64,000 bases of DNA from NCBI GenBank assembly GCA_946811185.2, contig OX328104.1, positions 16,375,352 through 16,439,351 of the forward strand, in the 5' to 3' direction. Below, piece after piece: positions 33,600 through 44,499 of this stretch. The DNA comes from Hippopus hippopus (lineage: Eukaryota; Mollusca; Bivalvia; Cardiida; Cardiidae). Each line of letters starts with the position of its first letter. Position 1 is the stretch's first letter. The translations under genes were made by a program, and so were the position numbers. The notes below the pieces were generated by a model. It did not search any database. It was not told where the DNA came from and saw nothing but the letters and a program-made list of their open reading frames with translations.

Positions 33600-34540
33600 T
33601 TGAATACTTTCTGTCAACAACAGTTGTTCTCACTATCCCAAACGTCAACCATTTTACCCAGGCAATACCATCCTAGACTTTAGGTTGGTTACTTTTCCTG
33701 ATACAGCTAAAAGTGTATAGCTACCACTCGTCACAACTCGGCCGATTCCGTGCCTACATCTAACCTCGTCAGTATAACGGTCGTTTCCATTTGAACTGCC
33801 AATCACGTGATCTTATACATAGCGGCGCCACTGTAAGTCGTTTAGCAACCACATAAACAATCTCTATGAAGTTATTCACATCTATCTATCTGTCGGTGAA
33901 AACTTCAATCGCAATTGATAAACCACGTTAAAAAATGAATGTACGTACTGTTTGTCAACTGAAATGTAGTTAAAAAGATTTCGATAGAAAATTGAGACTC
34001 AAGTTTTCTTTTTTACGAGAAGCCTTACACTTTTCAGAACGGTAAACCGGCGTATTTCCGGCGATGAAATGTACCGTTTAAGTGCATATCAAGCGACCAG
34101 ATACAGCCGAGGGACTTCATGCCTCCCATCACCCGAGTTATGCCGAATGTATTGCTACATGTATTTGTATTTGTACAACGGGGACCAGTTAACTCCGAAT
34201 TGTCCCGTTGTCTGTGCATGTCATATTCTTCGAAGATTCGACCTGTCTGCTATGACGCATCACCCATCCCCGTATACCTGGGAAAAGTAGGGCTTATACC
34301 GAAGCTATTAGCCTATTACCCAAGCATGTAGGGGCTGTTTTTATAAATGACCGGTGCATAGCTTACATGCTAGCCGATCATAGCTGAATGAATCGCACCA
34401 GGTAGCGTTTTATTGAGTAAACGTTTATTTCATTTTGAAATTCAAAGTTGTTGTTTTGAAAAGTAGTCCGGTTCTGTACCCAGAATGCCCAAATTAGATA
34501 GATGTGTATTTGTAGAATGCCATCTAGCGGGAGGTAATGC
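33600..34540. other. Mostly unique sequence, no gene assigned
   Basis: Less repetitive and less AT-rich than its neighbours. Short overlapping frames on both strands at 34034-34331 show no recognisable domain. Confidence 0.35.
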
Positions 34541-35244
34541 GACTTGTCCATATTGAAAGCATTTGCAACCTACAAATTAAATGTAGTTTGGGTGATGAAA
34601 TTTGTCTTCGAAAGGGTAAAATAGCATTTTGGAATAAAGAAAGAAAAGATAATGGAAACCAACATTTTTTTTGTTTTCCTTGATGATTTCATCAGCTGTC
34701 TTCCTCAAGGTTTTATAGATAGGTAAATCGTTAGTAGAAAGAGTTAACTTTGTGGTAAAGGTAACAGTCTACGGCCCCGAACTAATCGGTAAAATTCGAC
34801 GTTTTCGTAAAGGCTATTCGACCAATCTCGGCAGCTTCCGTTTTTTAATATGAGAGTTAGGGGCTGTAGACTCCCTAACTCATCGGTAAATATCGTGTAA
34901 CATCGACCTTTTCGTAAAGACTATTCGGCCAATCTCGGCAGCTTTCGTCCGTAGACCTTAAAGTGTCTCGTTTGATGAGCCAGAGCACATTGTTTTTCAA
35001 AATATTCAAAATGTTCACTTTCTTTTGTTTGGGAATACTGCGAGGATTCAGTATCTCCAAGTATCCTAACCCTTTTCCAAACAATACCGAGTTTGAATCA
35101 CCCTCAAAATGGTAACCAGCATTTTCTCCTTTTCCCATAATGTTGTCTATCCATTGTAAAACAAATTCCATAATTTACGCTAGAATAAACTTATCATCTG
35201 CAAATGCTTCGAATTTAGACATGTGTTAAACTTACTCTATATAA

Positions 35245-35509
35245 TTGGCTTGCAACACGCGAAAAGGGGCATTCGGACATTTGCGTAAAGTGACGTCTCG
35301 GATCAGCCTGTGCAGTCCGCGCAGGCTAATCCGAGACGGTACTTTACGACTACATTAGATTTTGTGCTACAGAAGACTTGCACAAAACAGAAAATTAAAT
35401 AAAAACGGAAAGTTTCGTCGCGGATTAGCCTGTGCGGACTGCGTAGACTGATCCGAGACGACACTTTACGCAAATCTCCGAAAGCCCCTTTTCGCGTTTT
35501 GCAGACCAA
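35245..35509. mobile_element. 265-bp double-hairpin element, copy 2
   Basis: Same length and plan as the copy at 33.27 kb: ends TTGGCTTGCAACACGCGAAA / TTTTCGCGTTTTGCAGACCA, left stem GTCTCGGATCAGCCTGTGCA / CGCAGGCTAATCCGAGAC, and a right stem with GATTAGCCTGTGCGGACTGC. Outside the ends the bases continue the symmetry (tataa / ttata). Confidence 0.85.
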
Positions 35510-35547
35510 TTATATGAGCTATGCTCTGTGAAATGTGGTTTGATGCA

Positions 35548-35612
35548 TCTGCGAAAAGTGTCAACCCAGATCAATCTGCGCAATTTGCGCAGGCTGATCT
35601 GGCCGAAATTTT
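35548..35612. repeat. Palindromic element (CAATTTGCGCAGGCTGATC core)
   Basis: GCATCTGCGAAAAGTGTCAA with GATCAATCTGCGCAATTTGC and GCAGGCTGATC; arms imperfect. Confidence 0.6.
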
Positions 35613-35929
35613 TCGTTATTGGTCAATTTTCTGTGTGTACAAGGACCAGTATACCTCATGGTTAAGTCGGTTGTTAAAGGCAGTGGCTATTATAAATCCA
35701 TAAATGTTTGATGGCTTGCTTAGTACCATGGATCACGGGGATGCATTAAGCTCCCTTTAACTAAAGCATGACTTATATATATCACACACACCCACACACA
35801 CACACACACACACATCTGTTCTTACCTCATAGAGGTACATAGCCAGACGGAGGCCTTGTAGCAGTAGCTTCAACATTCTTGCAAGTGCGCCTTTTGAAAT
35901 TAATAAAAACAAGCAATTTCGTTGAAATG

Positions 35930-36540
35930 ACATCTCCCGCGGAAAAAGACCTTTTTTGATACAAACATACTACTAATTAGAGGTATTGTGTGTTACATGA
36001 ACATGTGGCCTTTTTGTTAATGGTCCATGATAAAATTACACATTAAGCCCCCTTTTTCCATGGCACAGCATTTCATTGAATGAAAAATATATAAGCGGTC
36101 CATGTGAGATCATACATTAAGTCCCCTTTTACCATTACATGGCATTTCATTAAATGAAAACAAATGATGAAAATATACATCAAGCCCCCTTTTTTCATGA
36201 CACGTCATTATATATAAAATAAAATTGTATCAACGGACTATCCTAAGGAAGACATGCATGAAGTTTCATAAATGTTCGTCAAGGACTTTAGAAGGTACCT
36301 GTCCAGGTGGACGAATGGGCGAACTAACTGTTATTGGTCCATAATGAAATTATACAATTAGCCCCCTTTTTTCATGACATGGCATTTTATGAAATAAAAT
36401 CAAATAACTATTGTCTAAGGCTTAATAAAGATGAAGTTTAATTGCATTTTGTCCTGTAGTGAAAGAGATATTGGTCCATAATGAAAATATTTGTCAAGCC
36501 CCCCTTTTTCCATAAAATTTAATGAACAAGAGCGGCAAAT
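35930..36540. repeat. Degenerate ~90-115-bp repeats (AAGCCCCCTTTTTTCATGAC)
   Basis: Copies near 36045, 36120, 36180, 36360 and 36495, each followed by a TGGCATTT(C)ATTAAATG-type segment. A (CA)n run precedes it at 35785-35813. Confidence 0.75.
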
Positions 36541-36789
36541 TGTCGCAAGATACGCCCATCCCACCGCCAGTTGTCGAGGGGGGATAATAATCGTACAGGT
36601 ACAGGAAAATAGTAGTGCAGCAGAAATCATGTAAGTTATTGAAATAGGCATGAATGTCTCCTCTAATGTTAAGGAAACATGCATATAAAGTTTCAGGTCA
36701 TTCCAACATGAAAAGACAAAGTTATATTGTACAGAAGCATGAAAAGCTGTAAAAAAGAATAATGAATACGGAATAATTCAAGAAGGGCA

Positions 36790-37890
36790 TTAGGTAAGGT
36801 TACGGCTCCAGTGCATTGCACTTTTCGTAACTGCAACAAACATGTTTACCAAGGCTCAAGTCAATTTGACTTGAGGTGACAAAGTTCCGTTCCGGACAAG
36901 CAAGAAATACTGTAAAAATGAAGATCAAAGTGGAGTTACTCAAAATCCGCGCTAGGTAGAGTTATTGTTCTTGCGCACTGTACTCCGTTATATTGCAACA
37001 AACATGCATACCAAGTTTGAAGTCGTTCTGACTTGAGATGACAAAGTTATATTCCGGACAAGCACTAAATGCTGTAAAAATGATGATCAAAAGGAAATAA
37101 CTCAAAGACAGCACAAGGTAGAGTTACAATTCTTGCGCACTGCACTTCCAAATATTGCAACAAATAAGCATACCATATTTCAAATCATTCCTACTTAAGA
37201 TGACAAAGTTATACTCCGGACAAGCAAGAAATGCTTTGAAAATGAAGATCTAATGGGGAATAACTCAAAATTTGTGCTAGGAAGAGTTATGGTTCTTGTG
37301 CACGGCACTCTGTAATTTTTCAACAATCATGCATACCAAATTTGAAGATGTTCAGACTAAAAATGACAAAGTTGTATTCCGGACAAGCAGAAAATGCTGT
37401 AAAAATGACGATCAAAGGGAAATAACTCAAAGACAGCATGAGGTAGAGTTATGGTTCTTTCGCACTGCACTCCGTATTATTGCAACAAACACAAATGCCA
37501 AGTTTCAAGTCAATCGGACTGGAGGTGACAAAGTTATGCTCCGGACAAGCAGAAAATGCTGTAAAAATGAAGATCAAAGGAAAATAAATCAAAGACAGCA
37601 CAAGGTAGAGTTATGTTTCTTTCGCACTGCACTCTGTATTATTGCAACAAACACAAATGCCAAGTTTCAAGTCAATCGGACTGGAGATGACAAAGTTATG
37701 CTCCGGACAAGCAGAAAATGCTGTAAAAATGACAATCAAAGGGAAATAACTCAAAGACAGCACGAGGTAGAGTTATGTTTCTTTCGCACTGCACTCTGTA
37801 TTATTGCAACAAACACAAATGCCAAGTTTCAAGTCAATCGGACTGGAGATGACAAAGTTATGCTCTAGACAAGCAGAAAATGCTGTAAAA
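36790..37890. repeat. 162-bp tandem satellite, seven units
   Basis: ACAAAGTTATGCTCCGGACA variants at about 36880, 37042, 37203, 37365, 37527, 37689 and 37851. The last three units are nearly identical. 162 is divisible by 3, which keeps a 190-codon frame open (37296-37868). The frame is a repeat artefact unless transcripts show otherwise. Confidence 0.9.
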
Positions 37891-38195
37891 ATGAAGACCA
37901 AAAATTCACTCAACCGCGTAACTTAAAATCGCTCCCAGTCGGCCATTTTGCATCGAATCAAAAAAACAAAAAAACTATCTCGGCGGAATGGGTTATTGTA
38001 CACACATATAAAGTTTCACGAAATTCCGTCCAATCGTATTGGAGATATTCACCCGGACGGACACACATGGGCTCCATGCTTGTCGGATTCCTGGCTATGC
38101 CACTGTCATATACCGTAATCAGACTTCTAATTCAATGGTATCCCCTTCAGTCCTAAATATATACTTCGAAAACGTTCCAGTGGACTATATGAGTT

Positions 38196-38337
38196 GTACG
38201 GTCAGGTGGCAGGGGACTTGGAAACTTGTTCACGGCTGTGGTGAATCATGTCGCCCCGATCCGAAGGCTCGGAGGCTCGGGGCGACATGATTCACCACAG
38301 CCGTGAACAAGTTTCCAAGTCCCTGCCACCTGACTGT
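38196..38337. repeat. Long palindrome, ~62-bp arms
   Basis: Left arm ends at 38259 (GAATCATGTCGCCCCGA), right arm starts at 38277 (TCGGGGCGACATGATTC), loop 17 nt. The arm tips read TGTACGGTCAGGTGGCAGGG / CCCTGCCACCTGACTGTA. Confidence 0.85.
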
Positions 38338-38345
38338 AGAGCGAA

Positions 38346-39066
38346 TTTATTATACTGCAAAGTTTTACCATTCCAACGTGTGTTAAGCGAAATTTCCCTG
38401 TTTTATGGTCTTCAAAAATTATGTACGCTGACATAATAGAATTTCCCATCTGAGTGCCCCAATTCAATGAAAACTGACGTCACTGGGAACTGACGTCACT
38501 GAAACGTGTAGTATGGTGCATAATCTTGATGATTTCACTACGATATACATTCGTCGTATTTTTATTTTAACATAGATTTAAACAACTTCAAGGTAATTAA
38601 CTATGCATTTTAATGATTTGTTGGCAAAAGTAAACGACCATTAGTTGCCTCAAACGACCATTACGTTATCCTTTTAATGTTATGCACAATGTATCAGTTT
38701 CGACACTTCACAATCTGCTTACCTGACGAAGGGGTGGCTCGTTTTAACCCCCCCCCCCCCGTATATTTGTTTTAGAATGATATCAAACGATTATACATGT
38801 AAAGTTCTATATTCATTTATTTTAAAAAATAATCCATTCTTTCCGTTTTAATGACAACCATCAAGGGAAACTGGTAACAATATGGTGGAGGCTGGTATCG
38901 ACCGATTGACGCCGCCAATTTGGATGTTATGTTGAAAGTGTAGTAATGTATACGGGCTCCTGAAAGGGAAACTGCTTTTACGTGGGTTTTGCCAGTGTAC
39001 ATGATATATATGTTCGGGGCATATTATCCAATCAGATCATGAGAAATTTCTTTGCAGTATAATAAA
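38346..39066. mobile_element. ~0.72-kb non-coding element with TTTATTATACTGCAAAG ends
   Basis: Inverted ends TTTATTATACTGCAAAG (38346) and CTTTGCAGTATAATAAA (39050-39066). No coding frame. The right half is homologous, inverted, to 15981-16500 and the left part to about 23220-23427. Contains TGACGTCA twice (38475, 38491). Confidence 0.7.
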
Positions 39067-39214
39067 GGGTGCTTCCCACAGATTAGAGAATAGCTCGTAC
39101 GTCTGGATACTACCATTTGATCTCATTAAACTTTGAAACAACTATATGAACTTAACAGATCCACACTTTAGATTGCTTGGTTGATTGGTTTTCCACCGGT
39201 TGCTCATATGGGCC

Positions 39215-39866
39215 AGGGCTCATAGCCAACTTTCAGAACTTGAACAGTGTATACTAGTAATCGATATTCGATAGCCCGCAGCTATAAAAGATAAGAGAAA
39301 CTTAACATTCCGTAAAAGTAGCCTGCTTCAAATTTACAAATCTTGCCTAGACTGTATATCTGCCCTGGTGTTTTTTTTCTTTTTTTTTTTCAATCTAAAC
39401 TCTTTGTCTGGTAAAGGACAGTGCATCCCTTGAAGATCAGTATCAGACTGCACAGAATATGCACCCTTATCAGACTGGACAGAATATTGGATCTACGTTG
39501 GTCATCAGATACAGCGAGATTATTCCTGGGAAAAGACCATTGAAATTGTAATGTTTGAGCTTTGTTTCTCGGTTTATAATTCATTCATTCCTCAGTTTAA
39601 GGTTTAAGTTTAGATTCTCTGAAACATTAACTGATCTCTGCTGTTCGGCCCCTAAACTGCTCTTTGCGACTGAGTCCACTTTTTGCTGACGATGTAGTCT
39701 AATAGTTAATAAACTGCCCGACATTGCCAACTTTCACGGACATGCCTTATCAGCAGTCTCGCATATCAACAAATCGATGAAAATAATCGGTATCATAAGT
39801 AAAAGGTTCGGGAGTTTCCGGAGTTTGGCGAACTTAAACCGTGTATACTAGTAATCGATGGATCCG
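39215..39866. repeat. 5'-end fragments of the 4-kb repeat (two in tandem)
   Basis: 39215-39717 matches copy C 57767-58355 from CATAGCCAACTTTCA through TTAATAAACTGC, with an internal loss. 39725-39866 repeats only the outermost ~130 bp (GCCAACTTTCACGGACATGC...). Confidence 0.7.
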
Positions 39867-40545
39867 TGGTGATAAGATAAACCGACTTCCTTGGTTACTG
39901 TTGCCAAGGGCTCCCAAACAACCGCATTAAATACATATACAGCATAGCAGATAGCCTACATAAATCGTGCTGTCATGACTATTTTTCTCGATAAAATTGC
40001 GGAAAAAATATTTTTATCATATGTTTCTGCCAATGATGAATTCACGATAAATAATTTAAAGATGCTTGAACTAATCTAACAGATCTACTTGTTTTACCAA
40101 AGTTTTGAACTTCAATGAGAAAGAATAAAACACATCAACAAAACTCAGTTTTGCCACAGAATAATAGAATTAAAGATACTTATTGTTTTCGTAAGGCTAG
40201 TAAAGTCATCTCAACATCATACCCAATTAAATAAAACTGAATTACAAGCATTTCGAAAAATTTATAGATTGTCTGATTCTACAGAGAGGTGTAAGTTTAT
40301 GAAAAATTTCAACTTCAAGTTTAGAGAAAAAGGGTTGCCTGATGATTTTATAATGCGGTAAAGGGCAAATCCTAAAATATTTTGACCATACTGTTTTTTT
40401 CCTTTAATCAGCTGCAAATGATGTCAGTTAAACATGTGTCCGTCATTTTTCATAAATACCACCCTGTAACATGCCATAAACCACGGCCGAATTGTCACGC
40501 TGATATACGGCCCTAAAAATGGTACATGGCTTACTTCCCCTGATT
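39867..40545. other. 5' flank of the THAP gene
   Basis: AT-rich, unique by eye. No TATA box assigned; the only convincing motifs are listed separately just downstream. Confidence 0.35.
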
Positions 40546-40574
40546 CGCTTATCTCCCGTGCATGTGTGACGTCA
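40546..40574 (+). promoter_or_regulatory. Putative promoter motifs of the THAP gene (TGACGTCA)
   Basis: CGCTTATCTCCC at 40546-40557 and a perfect CRE/ATF octamer TGACGTCA at 40567-40574, about 100 bp before the ATG. The same pair, in the same order and orientation relative to the gene, precedes the minus-strand ORF at 43.87 kb. A promoter role is inferred from position only. Confidence 0.4.
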
Positions 40575-40674
40575 TTGTCGAGTCAGTCTGTGTATACCGT
40601 CAGTAGACATTAAGTAGGAACGCGGATGATTGTATGCAGATATCTACGTATTAACTGAGAATTGAGCCGAAAAA

Positions 40675-41052
40675 ATGGTAAATTGTGCAGCCTATGGCTG
40701 CAACGTCGATTCGGGAACTCAAAGAATTAGTATTTTCAAATTTCCGAAGGAATTAAAAAGGAGGAAACTATGGATTGAACGTTTAAACCGGGGCCGGACA
40801 GTAGCGACGGATTTTTTGCCATCGGTTCATTCGAAATTGTGTCTGAAATACTTCGATGACAGTCAGTTCTTAATAAGTCCAAAACTCGCAAAAGAAGTTG
40901 GTTATAGGAATTTTTGGCTGCGGTTAAAACCTGACGCTGTGCCGACATTATTCCAAACTCCGAGTCGAAAGGAGATAGGCCTAAAACCGAAACTCCGAAA
41001 GACAGACATTCCGCAACGGCAATTTCCAAAAAGAAAATCCAACATGAAGTAG
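40675..41052 (+). CDS. THAP-domain protein, N-terminal exon (altered zinc site)
   Basis: A 125-codon reading frame whose first ~93 residues form a THAP DNA-binding domain: MVNCAAYGC at the start (Cys4, Cys9), FKFPKE near residue 22, invariant Trp33, HSKLCLKYF at 52-60, and LKPDAVPTLF at 84-93, which matches the terminal AVPT box. THAP domains are C2CH zinc fingers found in transcription factors and P-element-like transposases. Here the fourth zinc ligand, normally the His of Cys-x2-His, is Tyr59 (codon tac). The tail to residue 125 is basic. The start has a good context (gaaaaaATGg). The frame ends at 41050 beside possible donors (GTAGGT at 41049 or GTAATT at 41053), so this may be a first exon that splices onward. 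No transposase-like ORF follows, so a host gene or an isolated decayed domain are both open. Confidence 0.8.
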   Translation: MVNCAAYGCNVDSGTQRISIFKFPKELKRRKLWIERLNRGRTVATDFLPSVHSKLCLKYFDDSQFLISPKLAKEVGYRNFWLRLKPDAVPTLFQTPSRKEIGLKPKLRKTDIPQRQFPKRKSNMK

Positions 41053-42186
41053 GTAATTTCTTTTTTTCTTGAAATTGGAATACATGAATTGTTATTCGTA
41101 CTATTTTACTCTTTTCTACATTATAGCTTCATTCTGAACAAAGGAGAAATTGCTGCCGTTTTCTCCCTTTTTCCAAATGATTTCAACATTTAACAAAATT
41201 ACAGATTCATCCAAATTCATAACATAAATTTTGCAAATAACAAAGTCGACATTGTTCAAATGATGTAACCTTTCAAGGGATAATAATCATTCTTTGAACA
41301 GCAAACATCATTTTCTTCCCACAATGTTTTTCAAACACTCTTTCTTTGGGTACTGGAAACTAGATCTAGGGTTTGTATGGTAAAGGGTGAAATCAGTATC
41401 TGGCTACCCCTAGTCACGGTCATAAATGTTAATCCATCACCGACCAGCTGAAACAATACAGGAAATGATTACATAACATTTGCATATCTCACCCCTTTAC
41501 GCTGTAATGTTTGTTTGTGACAGTAAACCCATGTTACAGCTTTTATCCCATACACTACTTCTCTTTGACATTTCACTCTTAAAAATGATTTGACAACTTA
41601 CATGCATTTTGAACAAATTTTGAATTATATCTATACAATTTTGATTTGTGGATATTTCATTTTCCTATCCATATTATGTCTTCTAGACAGGCTACTGAGA
41701 AAAATGTTTTCGGCATGTCAGTATGAAAATTTTGAAAATGCATATTTGACACAAGTCATTTTCTCTGATAATCAGACAAAAGTGAGAAAATTAAAAATAA
41801 CACATTTTTTTTTTCAAATTAAGAAACAGAATGTTTTTGACCAGGCTCACACACCAATTCTTTTACCTCAAAATTCTGACCTTCAACCACCCTAATGGAG
41901 AAGGCTTTTGTGGACAGGTTGAAAAAAGGAATAATTCCTGATACCCAGAGTTATCTTCTTTTCCTACAATATTTTCTACCCTCAAACCTATTGTCAAGGC
42001 CACATTTGATCTGTGGTCTGCAAATACTTTCGGTGTGGAGTGGACAAGTCTAAACGGTTTTGCCATCTCTGTAAGGGTTTAGCCTAACCCTAACCCAAAT
42101 GATAATTATTAGAATATTTCAAATCCACAGCATTTAAATATGACCGATAAAATGTGATTGTTTATTGGAATTTAGTTTAACTTAGT

Positions 42187-42400
42187 TTAACCCTTTACCA
42201 AACAATCCTTTGTTTTAACGACCTTTGTGAAGAAAGAAAAACCTTTTGAAAACATTGTAGGTAAAGGAGAAAATGCTGGTAACCAGTATTTTCTCCTTTT
42301 TCTACAATATTTTCTACCCCATCAAAGACAAGTCCAAACATGTGAGTAAAATTTAATTTGTTGACTCCAAATGCTTTCAATTCGGTTGAGTCAATAAATT
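42187..42400. mobile_element. TTAA-family hairpin element
   Basis: TTAA-CCCTTTACCAAACAATCC at the left end. The central arm pair is GAAAATGCTGGTAACCAG / TATTTTCTCC near 42265-42300. Right terminus decayed. Confidence 0.7.
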
Positions 42401-42534
42401 TGACGTTTGATAATAATTTAAACATGTATTTCACATCTCTTGAGAAACAAGTTCATACATCTCGTACTAATCTCTTCGGATACTGCTTCCTGGGACACAA
42501 AACAAAACTCGTGCCCAATGTGTGGGGTTTATAT

Positions 42535-42767
42535 TTAACCCTTTACCAATCAATCCCTAGTTTTTACGACCCTGAGACAGAAGCCTTTAAAAAATATTGT
42601 AGGAAAAGGAGATAATGCTGGTAGCCAGTATTTTCTCCTTTAACCACAATGTTTTCTACTCTGCTGGAAACAAATTTCAATTTTTGAAATATTTAACTTT
42701 ATTTTGTCGTCTGCAAGTGATTTCAATTTGGACCTGTTTAATATTTTGTCGTTTGGTAAAGAGTTAA
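42535..42767. mobile_element. TTAA-family hairpin element
   Basis: TTAA-CCCTTTACCAATCAAT at 42535 and CGTTTGGTAAAGAG-TTAA ending at 42767. Central inverted repeat AATGCTGGTAGCCAGTATT near 42614-42632. Confidence 0.8.
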
Positions 42768-42769
42768 AA

Positions 42770-43676
42770 ATAGAAAATATTGTGGATAAAGGACAAATTG
42801 ATAGTTACCAGCTCTTTCTATGTTTTTACAATGACTCTGAAGTCGTCTATACTGCAATTTGACCGGAATGTCAGTATTAACCGCTCAGTCCCTAGTAGAC
42901 GGTAGACCAATTTGAGACTTACCCAAATTGAAACAATTTGCATAAGACAAACAAGAACTTAACAAATTACAATTCAGAGTTTAAGACTTTCACAGAGAAG
43001 CTCTTTATGGAACATACAATAGTTATACATGTATGATAAATTTTTTCATTGAATGGATCATGTGGACAAGGTAAACAGCAAAAAAGTATTTCACACAGGT
43101 AGATCCCCTCTCTCAGATGTTCATGTGTTTCTGTGTGGTAAGAAATACAACTAAAATAATTTTCAAAATAATTTTGAGAATTAACTCTTAATAATCTCCG
43201 AACATATTCCTTTATCAAATTTCATGCTGGTTAACAAATTTTCAAAATATTCTTATTCTCATGAAAATCGTGATTTATTGTGTAACCCTTCACCTACGAT
43301 AGAATAAACTTGTACCCGTCAATGTTTACAGAATTCTTTACAAGGTAAAAATATCAACAAGGACCCATCAACGAATAGTTAGAAATAACATCTTACGATT
43401 ATCAATTGTAAAAGTCAAGAAAAGGGTTATTTGACATGAAACTAAAGTGTCGAGGAAATGTCTTCAAAAGTGTCGGGGAACTGTCTTGTCGTGGAACTGT
43501 CTTGAAACCGTATTTGTTGTTGTTGTTGTTGTTGTTTAATTCCACCCGTTAATCTACTGAAAATGCTTCACGTGAAACAAAGTTCATGCCATACACTTAA
43601 TTTTATCATGTACAGAATAATATTTCTGTAAGCGATGTTCGCCCCGTAATAGACGTATTTCAATAGCGCGCAATAC
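42770..43676. other. No gene seen between the facing THAP and acidic ORFs
   Basis: Contains worn hairpin fragments, (TTG)n at 43513-43535, and short frames without similarity. If either gene has further exons they would be here or within 41053-42180, but none was recognised. Confidence 0.4.
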
Positions 43677-43868
43677 TCAACACGTTGAAAAGTCCAGCCC
43701 AACATCATTTTCGTCATCAGTGGGCGAAATGTTACTTTTATCCTCATCATCAGAAACTTTATAAGTTTCTTTAAAAATTGGCTCGTACATGTACGGCCTT
43801 ATCGGCCCAGAATCGTCTATTTTATCGTCTGCAGTATCGCTCAGTTCACTATCGTAAACAACGTCCAT
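43677..43868 (-). CDS. Small acidic ORF, possible first exon (P2X7-like tail family?)
   Basis: A 63-codon frame starting at 43868: acidic and serine/aspartate-rich, with GPIRPYMYEPI at residues 21-31. An N-terminal 'PYxxEP' box after an acidic stretch is what I recall from lophotrochozoan and cnidarian proteins carrying the cytosolic P2X7-receptor-type Cys-rich domain, but the Cys-rich domain itself is not seen downstream. The frame closes at TGA soon after residue 63, so a splice donor before it (for example at a GTGTTG) would be needed. The start lies 20 bp after a TGACGTCA octamer. Composition differs from the surrounding repeats. Function is unknown and the family assignment is a guess from one motif. 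Confidence 0.35.
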   Translation of the reverse strand: MDVVYDSELSDTADDKIDDSGPIRPYMYEPIFKETYKVSDDEDKSNISPTDDENDVGLDFSTC

Positions 43869-43887
43869 ATTGAAACAAGCTCTCCTA

Positions 43888-43934
43888 TGACGTCACAAAT
43901 CAAGGGACGCAACAATAAGTAAGGGAGATAAGCG
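43888..43934 (-). promoter_or_regulatory. Putative promoter motifs of the acidic ORF (TGACGTCA)
   Basis: On the minus strand, CGCTTATCTCCC (43934-43923) is followed by TGACGTCA (43895-43888) and then the ATG at 43868. This mirrors the motif pair upstream of the THAP gene on the other strand. Confidence 0.35.
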
Positions 43935-44273
43935 ATGCAATAAAAATTAATAAGCAGAAATATGAATTGAAAAAAAGTACTTTTACTATTTTTTTTTTCT
44001 AATTACAACATTACCAGGTTACCATTTGATAAGTGTAGATTTGAAAATTAACCATATCTGAAACTTGTTGATTTGCCCTTTACGAGTAAGTGTGTCGTCA
44101 ATTAGCAAACTTGTTAATATCATTGACGGTAGTTTGTTTTATCTTATGATATACTGAAGACAACGGGTGGTCAAGTTGATTAGAGCGGCAAATTGGTTTG
44201 CAATCAAACACACTTCCTATCAATTAACAGGTTACCGACACACCCTTTGACATGACAGATGTGCTAATCCGCT

Positions 44274-44499
44274 TTAACTCTTCAGCAAATGAAAAAAATT
44301 TAGAATAATACAAACTCAAACCAATTGAAGACAACAAAATAAATTACTCAACAATTGAAATTTGTTTTTAAAGAGCACAAAACACTGTGAGAAAAGGAGA
44401 AAATGAATGTTACCGGCATTTTCTCTTTTTTCCGCAAGGCTTTCAAAAGCTGTCTTTCTCAGGGTCGTTAAAACTCGGGCTAATGTTGTAAATGGTTAA
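44274..44499. mobile_element. TTAA-family hairpin element
   Basis: TTAA-CTCTTCAGCAAATG at the left end and TTGTAAATGG-TTAA at the right. The central pair is AAAAGGAGAAAATGAATG / TTACCGGCATTTTCTCTTTT. Confidence 0.75.

Noticed and set aside
34034..34331. Overlapping 60-73-codon frames on both strands in less AT-rich DNA.
   Set aside because: No domain, no splice pattern, and frames on both strands overlap; nothing supports one over the other.
37296..37868. 190-codon ORF as a gene.
   Set aside because: It covers tandem 162-bp satellite units; the open frame follows from a unit length divisible by three.
42068..42093. CCTAACCCTAACCC as an interstitial telomere repeat.
   Set aside because: Only two hexamer units; compatible with chance next to a TTAA-family end.
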